Source: Xanthobacteraceae bacterium (GTDB taxonomy: Bacteria > Pseudomonadota > Alphaproteobacteria > Rhizobiales > Xanthobacteraceae). From it: a stretch of DNA of 10,521 nt. This document shows positions 6,473 through 10,521 of the stretch, one piece after another (position 1 is the first letter of the stretch; every line of letters starts with the position of its first letter). The position numbers and the translations under genes are program-made. The notes under the pieces are model-generated. The model worked only from the letters and a program-made list of their open reading frames with translations, was not told where the DNA came from and ran no database searches. The stretch is from contig JASHYD010000508.1 of NCBI GenBank assembly GCA_030043175.1, positions 1-10,521 of the forward strand. Reading direction: 5' to 3'.

Positions 6473-7433
6473 CCACCTTCGCCCATTTCGCGGTGTCGTC
6501 GGCAACAAACTTGCCGAATTCGGCCGGCGTCATTGGCATTGGGATGCCGCCGAGATCGGCGAGCTTCGAGCGCATCTTTGGATTAGCAAGCCCGGCCGCC
6601 ACCGACTTGTTGAGGATCGCGATAACCTCGGCCGGCGTGCCCTTTGGCGCCGAGATGCCGTACCAAGGGGCGGCCTCGTAACCCGGAACCGTTTCCGCAA
6701 TGGCCGGAATGTCCGCGAGCCCCGGCCAGCGTTTCGCCACCGTCACCCCGAGCGCCTTGAGTTGGCCGCTGCGCACAAACTCGATCGAGCCCGGCAGATT
6801 GTCGAACAGCACATGCACCTTGCCGGTCATGAGGTCTGGATAGGCCGGCGCCGCACCGCGATAGGGAACGTGGATGATGTCAAGTCCCGCCGTCAGCTTG
6901 AACAATTCTCCCGACAGGTGCACTGAGGTGCCGTTTCCCGAAGACGCAAAGCTCAATTCGCCTGGTTTCGCCTTGGCGAGCGCGATGAAATCCGCCACGG
7001 TTTTGACCGGCAGCGACGGTGGCACCACCATGATATTGGTGAGCAGCATGATCCCGGCGACCGGGGCGGTATCGCGGATGAAATCAAAAGAGAGCTTCTT
7101 GTAGAGGGATGCGCTGATCGCGTTGTTCGGCGCGGCGAACAGAAGGGTATAACCGTCCGGCGGCGAATTGATCATCGCCGCCGTCCCGATATTGCCGCCG
7201 GAACCGGCGCGGTTCTCGACAATGACCTGCTGACCGAGATCGTTCGATAACCAGTCCGCGACGATCCGCGCCGTGGTGTCGACCGCGCCGCCGGCCGGGA
7301 ATGCGGCGACGAGACGGATCGGCCGGGTGGGGTATTTCTCGGCGCCGATCGCGGCTTGTGGCCCGGGCAGGCGGGTTGCGGCGAGACCTCCAGCGCTCAG
7401 GCCAAGCAGGAGTAAGCGTCGTGTGGCGCGCAT
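6444..7433 (-). CDS. Bug/TctC-family periplasmic tripartite tricarboxylate transporter substrate-binding protein
   Basis: The 329-residue product is a typical Bug protein (PF03401). It has an N-terminal signal with an Arg pair (MRATRRLLLLGLSAGG, cleavage probably near residue 31). Next comes the family opening YPTRPIRLVAAFPAGGAVDT, in which the Gly-Gly loop and Asp contact the ligand carboxylate. Further family segments are VIVENRAGSGGNIGT, DGYTLLFA, FIRDTAPVAGIM, IHVPYRGAAPAYPDLMTGKV, FDNLPGSIEFVRSGQLKALG and YGISAPKGTPAEVI. Such proteins capture small carboxylates or related compounds in the periplasm; most genomes with many copies have few matching membrane partners, and none is seen here. 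The ligand cannot be predicted. The start at 7433 is supported by a GAGGTGA Shine-Dalgarno sequence seven bases upstream. Its last 29 bases overlap, tail to tail, the end of the YfhO-like gene. Confidence 0.95.
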   Translation of the reverse strand: MRATRRLLLLGLSAGGLAATRLPGPQAAIGAEKYPTRPIRLVAAFPAGGAVDTTARIVADWLSNDLGQQVIVENRAGSGGNIGTAAMINSPPDGYTLLFAAPNNAISASLYKKLSFDFIRDTAPVAGIMLLTNIMVVPPSLPVKTVADFIALAKAKPGELSFASSGNGTSVHLSGELFKLTAGLDIIHVPYRGAAPAYPDLMTGKVHVLFDNLPGSIEFVRSGQLKALGVTVAKRWPGLADIPAIAETVPGYEAAPWYGISAPKGTPAEVIAILNKSVAAGLANPKMRSKLADLGGIPMPMTPAEFGKFVADDTAKWAKVVKAANLSVE

Positions 7434-7542
7434 GATGTCACCTCGGTGAGGAAGTCGTCGACCCGTTTGCGGTCTAGGTTACCAGCGATACCGCCCGCCG
7501 CAATGGGTCTGCAGACTATCGAGACACCATCGGAGCGAGGCA

Positions 7543-7901
7543 ATGGATTTGCTCGTCAACGTGGATGTCGACGACCTGCCGAAGGGGATTGCATTCTACC
7601 AGCAGACGATTGGTTTGCAGGTCGGGCGGCAGTTCGGTTCGTTAAACGCTTGGCGCCTTGTCGGCCGTCTATTTGTTGTTGAAGCCTGACAGAACGAGGC
7701 GATCCGCAGAGGCAGACGATCTGCGCCGCTACCGGCGACACTGGACGCCGATTCAGCTCGATTTGGTTGTTCCTGATAGTGGCGCCGCCGCCGCTCGGGC
7801 GATCGATGCAGGCGCCACCATAGAGGGCAAGATTCGAACGCATAACTGGTCGCATCGCACAGTTGGCCGATCCGCTCGAGCAGGGCCGGCAAGCCCGATG
7901 A
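7543..7901 (+). pseudogene. Broken VOC-family (glyoxalase/bleomycin-resistance fold) gene
   Basis: The gene starts well: GGAGCGAGG precedes ATG 7543, and the first frame reads MDLLVNVDVDDLPKGIAFYQ then TIGLQVGRQFGS, the N-terminal beta-alpha unit of a VOC protein. This frame ends at TGA 7687-7689. The matching continuation, SAVYLLLKP and then RRYRRHWTPIQLDLVVPD and AGATIEGKIRTHNW, lies in a second frame joined somewhere in 7640-7657. The following RIAQLADP lies in a third frame joined near 7850, which stops at 7899-7901. The usual final beta-strand (ADPFGHGFCLLQF) is lost after ADP. The unbroken ancestor would have been about 130 residues. Two frameshifts plus loss of the end make a functional product very unlikely. 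A frame open at 7658-8017 may be predicted as a gene by software, but it is the central part of this remnant followed by unrelated sequence. Confidence 0.82.
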
Positions 7902-8580
7902 CCTCATCCCAGTTCTCCACGCTTCCGCGGGATCTCGTGCGCAAACCCCATACTTCAGGATCCCGGGATAGGCATACCCCTCAACCCGCCGGTGCGCGCT
8001 TTGTGAATTTCGTTTGAATTGCTGCGTCGATGCACAGCGGCATGCATTTCAAGGAACGCTCCTTGCGCTTTCGCGGCCGTAAATCCTCGGGCTGGTTCAG
8101 GCGGGCACGTCAGTGTCGACGGTGCGGCGTTCACCCGCGATGCCACATGCGGGATGTGCTCGAAACGCGCGCCCGATACCGCGTCAGCACAGAGATCGGT
8201 CTTAAAGGCCTTATCGATCTTGTCAGCGCGAGCGGCGAAGCGAATATCCACATCCACGGCAAGAGCGAAGAAAAGCCCCGCCACTATCCCGCAGCGAAAA
8301 AGACGCCGAACGTGAAGATGGCCAACTGGCGAAAGGATTCAAAGAAGAGCACGAAGGTTGTCACGGAATAGGGGCTCTGTCGGCAACGCGCGTTCGTCGA
8401 AACAACACCTCTCAAATCGGCAAGGCTCGCACGCAAAAACATCCACATACCACCATGAGCGGAAATTAAAACTATCCCGGTACCGCCCGTCGGTCGTTTG
8501 GCCGGGTGCTGCCCTGCTATTGCCGCGATCGGACGGCAGATACCACGTTCTAACGCTCAAGCAGGGAGAGCCAATATCGC
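7902..8580. other. Long stretch without a recognisable gene
   Basis: About 680 bases separate the broken VOC gene from the hydrolase gene. Several overlapping frames on both strands are open (8019-8315 plus, 8030-8371 plus, 7955-8284 minus, 8358-9041 plus), but none gives a recognisable protein, and the last runs antiphase into the hydrolase gene. A short palindrome CAAGGA-ACGC-TCCTTG lies at about 8050-8065. The base composition falls towards AT at about 8395-8480. The promoter of the hydrolase gene should lie in the last part, but I could not place -35/-10 boxes with confidence. Confidence 0.5.
8030..8371 (+). CDS. Possible small Lys-rich protein of unknown function (doubtful)
   Basis: This frame encodes up to 113 residues. 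Only its second half looks protein-like: TEIGLKGLIDLVSASGEANI, then IHGKSEEKPRHYPAAKKTP and a tail full of lysine (WRKDSKKSTKVVTE). An internal ATG at 8147 would give a 75-residue product that leaves out the Arg/Cys-rich first part, which looks like random translation. No ribosome binding site precedes either ATG. The opposite strand is also open over 7955-8284, so frame choice is not settled. I do not recognise the product; it may be a short real gene, a remnant or chance. Confidence 0.22.
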   Translation: MHSGMHFKERSLRFRGRKSSGWFRRARQCRRCGVHPRCHMRDVLETRARYRVSTEIGLKGLIDLVSASGEANIHIHGKSEEKPRHYPAAKKTPNVKMANWRKDSKKSTKVVTE

Positions 8581-9672
8581 ATGGTGCGTGGTCGCACTGC
8601 CGTTTCGCGCCGCACGGCGCTCCGCGGCCTCGCGTCGGCTGCAACGGCGCTTGCGGTTGCAGGCTGCGCCGGCATGGCGACTGGGCCCCATTTCGGTGCC
8701 TCCGCGCTCCTGAACACTCCGACACTCCTCGTTGCGACCACGCGCAAGCCGGTCAGCGGCGCACGCGCCAAGCCGTGGTTCGGCACCGAGCGGTCGCGCA
8801 AGATAACGCTTGCGCGCGCGACCTTGACACCGCCCGACGACGGCCGTTTCTCGCTGTCCTCAATCGGTCTCGCCGATTGGAGAATCGCTTCCATCGAGCC
8901 GGTGTCGCAAATTGGCGATTTCTTCGGCCAGGAGACCGGCGGACGAGACCTGCTCATCTACGTCCACGGCTTCAACCAGACCTTCGAGGCGGCGGCGCTC
9001 GATGCTGCGCGCTTGTCGGGCGGCATCAGGTTTGCCGGTGACACCATGATGTTCTCCTGGCCGTCGCGGGCGAGCCTGCTTGACTACAACTACGATCGCG
9101 AGAGCGCGATGTGGTCGCGCGACGCTCTCGACCAGGTGCTTGAGGACCTGCTGGCAAACCCGGCCGTCGGCCGTGTCAACATTGTGGCGCACAGCGTCGG
9201 CACCATGCTGACCATGGAGGCGCTGCGGGAACTCTATGGCAAGCTCGGCGACTATGCGGCCGACCGGATCGGCGCAGTGGTATTTGCCTCGCCCGACATC
9301 GACATGGATGTGTTCACCGCCTCGGTGCAGCGGATTGGACCGCTCGCCCCTAAGGTCACGATCATCACGGCGACGGACGACCGTGCACTTGCGGTGTCGC
9401 GGTGGGTGAACGGCAGCACCACCCGGGTTGGCGCAGCCGAGAAGGCACAGCTCGAGAAGCTCGGGCTGCGGGTGATCGACGCCTCATCACAAGGCTGGGG
9501 CATCCTCAACCATGATCTGTTCCTGTCGAACAGCGGCGTCCGGCAGGCGATTCGCAATGCGATTGGAGACTATCCGCGCATCGGAACGTTTGCGCCGCCG
9601 GGAATTCAGTTCGGCGGAAGCTTGGCGCCGCCGGAGGGCGCACAGGCGGCGCCGCGGGCGGATGCGAATTAG
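8581..9672 (+). CDS. Exported alpha/beta hydrolase, DUF900 type (COG4782), predicted lipoprotein
   Basis: The 363-residue product begins with a twin-arginine motif (SRRTAL, residues 9-14), a hydrophobic stretch, and a lipobox VAGC with Cys29. It is therefore probably exported by the Tat route and lipid-anchored. The family opening LLVATTRKPV follows. LLIYVHGFNQTF (125-136) gives the oxyanion-hole HG pair. MMFSWPSRASLLDYNYDRES is a hallmark of DUF900 (PF05990). The nucleophile elbow is AHSVG with Ser205, the likely acid is Asp239 in FASPDIDMDVF, and the likely base is His311 in ILNHDLF. A full catalytic triad is therefore present. The natural substrate (ester, amide or acyl lipid) is not known. 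The AGGGAGAG Shine-Dalgarno sequence lies 11 bases before the ATG, slightly far; a GTG at 8584 is an alternative. The last 40 residues are Gly/Ala/Pro-rich and their DNA contains a 9-bp inverted repeat. The gene appears to be transcribed alone. Confidence 0.9.
   Translation: MVRGRTAVSRRTALRGLASAATALAVAGCAGMATGPHFGASALLNTPTLLVATTRKPVSGARAKPWFGTERSRKITLARATLTPPDDGRFSLSSIGLADWRIASIEPVSQIGDFFGQETGGRDLLIYVHGFNQTFEAAALDAARLSGGIRFAGDTMMFSWPSRASLLDYNYDRESAMWSRDALDQVLEDLLANPAVGRVNIVAHSVGTMLTMEALRELYGKLGDYAADRIGAVVFASPDIDMDVFTASVQRIGPLAPKVTIITATDDRALAVSRWVNGSTTRVGAAEKAQLEKLGLRVIDASSQGWGILNHDLFLSNSGVRQAIRNAIGDYPRIGTFAPPGIQFGGSLAPPEGAQAAPRADAN
9624..9653. repeat. GC-rich inverted repeat at the end of the hydrolase gene
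   Basis: GGCGCCGCC (9624-9632) pairs perfectly with GGCGGCGCC (9645-9653) across a 12-base loop. It lies inside the last codons of the hydrolase gene, about 20 bases before the stop. It could slow or end transcription or protect the 3' end of the mRNA, but no T-run follows. Ala/Pro/Gly codons in GC-rich DNA often give such palindromes by chance. Confidence 0.4.
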
Positions 9673-10185
9673 CTTATAAAGAACGCCTTGTAAAATTGAC
9701 CTGACCGGGCGATTGGAATGGGTGTCGGGCACGTCGCCCACACCACTCCGAGCCGATTGCATGAGGCGCCCGGTTGATCCCTTAAATCCTTGGCGAAGCG
9801 TTCAGCCCGGCCTCGTTCAGGCGCGATCTCGTCCCGGGATGGCTAGCAACGGCTTCCGGTTCTCCTTGCGCAAGCCCCGGCTGGACCTTCTCGAGTAAGC
9901 TTTCTGCGGGACGTTGCTCGGCTCGGCGTCAAGTGCGCGCACCGCCTCGACCGACCACTCGACCGGGTGGCAAGCGCCGCATCGCCCGCAATAGAGTCGC
10001 GTCCCTGCGCGAGCCTTCGGCCGCGCCGACACAGCAGCGAAGAGATCCGGATTGGCAGGCTTGAGCGCAACCCCAACTTATCGTCGTCGATGCTGATATG
10101 ACTCATGCGGCTTACATGGACCCGCGCCGAGCGCGAAACTCTGCGACAGGTGTTGGTAAGGCGCGTTGTTCGAGCACCTTGCTGG
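9673..10185. other. Convergent intergenic region with a possible gene remnant
   Basis: This region of about 510 bases lies between the hydrolase gene and the prfB 3' end. An imperfect palindrome, GGTGTCGGGC then GCCCACACC, lies at about 9720-9744. On the minus strand, from 10076 down to about 9900, one frame looks protein-like, with GTRLYCGRCGACHPVEWS resembling a zinc ribbon; it is described as a finding. No clear T-run terminator for either flanking gene was found. Confidence 0.45.
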
Positions 10186-10521
10186 CTACTCCGCATCCTC
10201 CACCTGCTTCGGCTCCGTGCCGAACGCCTTCTGCGCGAGTGCTGCTGACATGAACTCATCGAGGTCGCCGTCGAGCACGGCGCCGGTGTTGGAGGTGCTC
10301 ACGCCGGTGCGCAGGTCCTTCACCATCTGGTAGGGCTGCAGCACATAGGAGCGGATCTGGTGGCCCCAGCCGATATCGGTTTTGGCGGCCTGCTCGGCAG
10401 CCGCCTGCGCCTCGCGCCGCTTGATCTCGCGTTCATAGAGCTTGGCACGCAGCATGGTCCAGGCTTGGGAGCGGTTCTTGTGCTGGGAGCGCTCGGCCTG
10501 ACACACCACCGCGATGCCGGT
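10186..10521 (-). CDS. prfB: Peptide chain release factor 2, C-terminal part (5' end outside window)
   Basis: The frame runs from the right edge to a TAG at 10186-10188 and gives 111 residues. It begins within [17 protein letters not shown], the conserved segment of domain 3 that follows the GGQ peptidyl-tRNA hydrolysis motif; the GGQ itself lies outside the window. It continues with [11 protein letters not shown], a basic/acidic helix ([16 protein letters not shown]), and then [20 protein letters not shown] and [19 protein letters not shown], which identify RF2, ending in [16 protein letters not shown]2 reads UGA and UAA stop codons on the ribosome in the cytosol. The short tail [10 protein letters not shown] is variable in the family. 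The regulatory programmed frameshift found near the start of many prfB genes cannot be assessed here. Confidence 0.96.
   Translation of the reverse strand, partial: TGIAVVCQAERSQHKNRSQAWTMLRAKLYEREIKRREAQAAAEQAAKTDIGWGHQIRSYVLQPYQMVKDLRTGVSTSNTGAVLDGDLDEFMSAALAQKAFGTEPKQVEDAE

Noticed and set aside
8358..9041. A 227-residue plus-strand frame overlapping the hydrolase gene
   Set aside because: It is out of frame with the hydrolase, which carries a full set of catalytic motifs; the product is Arg/His-rich and resembles nothing known.
1..10521. CRISPR arrays, tRNA or rRNA genes, insertion sequences, phage genes, toxin-antitoxin pairs
   Set aside because: No regularly spaced direct repeats, no cloverleaf-like sequence, and no transposase, integrase or toxin motif was seen on either strand.

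Overview
The window is GC-rich chromosomal DNA that most resembles a soil or rhizosphere alphaproteobacterium of the order Hyphomicrobiales (Bradyrhizobium and relatives). This rests on the strong GC bias at third codon positions, a Bug-type solute-binding protein, the end of an uncharacterised soil-bacterial protein family, a release factor 2 tail, GC-rich intergenic palindromes, and a GTTC-N7-GTTC box of the alphaproteobacterial LexA type. The genus is an inference.

Left part (1-1760): the 3' end of an uncharacterised protein is followed by a small family-2 glycosyltransferase on the minus strand. Next come a rho-independent terminator on the same strand and a decayed ATP-dependent DNA ligase gene, also on the minus strand, with three frameshifts and no C-terminal half.

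Centre left (1840-3673): divergent from the ligase remnant lies a full-length PA0069-family (SplB-like) radical SAM gene. A perfect GTTC-N7-GTTC box ends 23 bases before its preferred start codon. Box, radical SAM gene and ligase remnant together suggest a former divergent, DNA-damage-inducible locus. Tail to tail with the radical SAM gene is a small secreted COG4315-type protein gene, with palindrome-rich intergenic DNA on both sides.

Centre (3995-7433): a large polytopic YfhO-like membrane protein (825 residues) runs rightward. Its stop codon overlaps the end of a convergent Bug/TctC-type periplasmic solute-binding protein gene.

Right part (7543-10521): a glyoxalase-fold (VOC) gene broken by two frameshifts is followed by about 680 bases without a recognisable gene. 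Then come an intact exported alpha/beta hydrolase of the DUF900 type with a combined Tat and lipoprotein signal, about 510 bases of mostly non-coding DNA holding a possible zinc-ribbon remnant, and the 3' end of prfB on the minus strand, cut by the window edge.

The genes do not form one pathway. Most are single transcription units in alternating orientation, mixed with gene remnants. I see no CRISPR array, tRNA, rRNA, insertion sequence or phage module. The most interesting signal is the putative SOS box in front of the radical SAM gene of unknown function. I do not see evidence for a wholly new multi-gene system.
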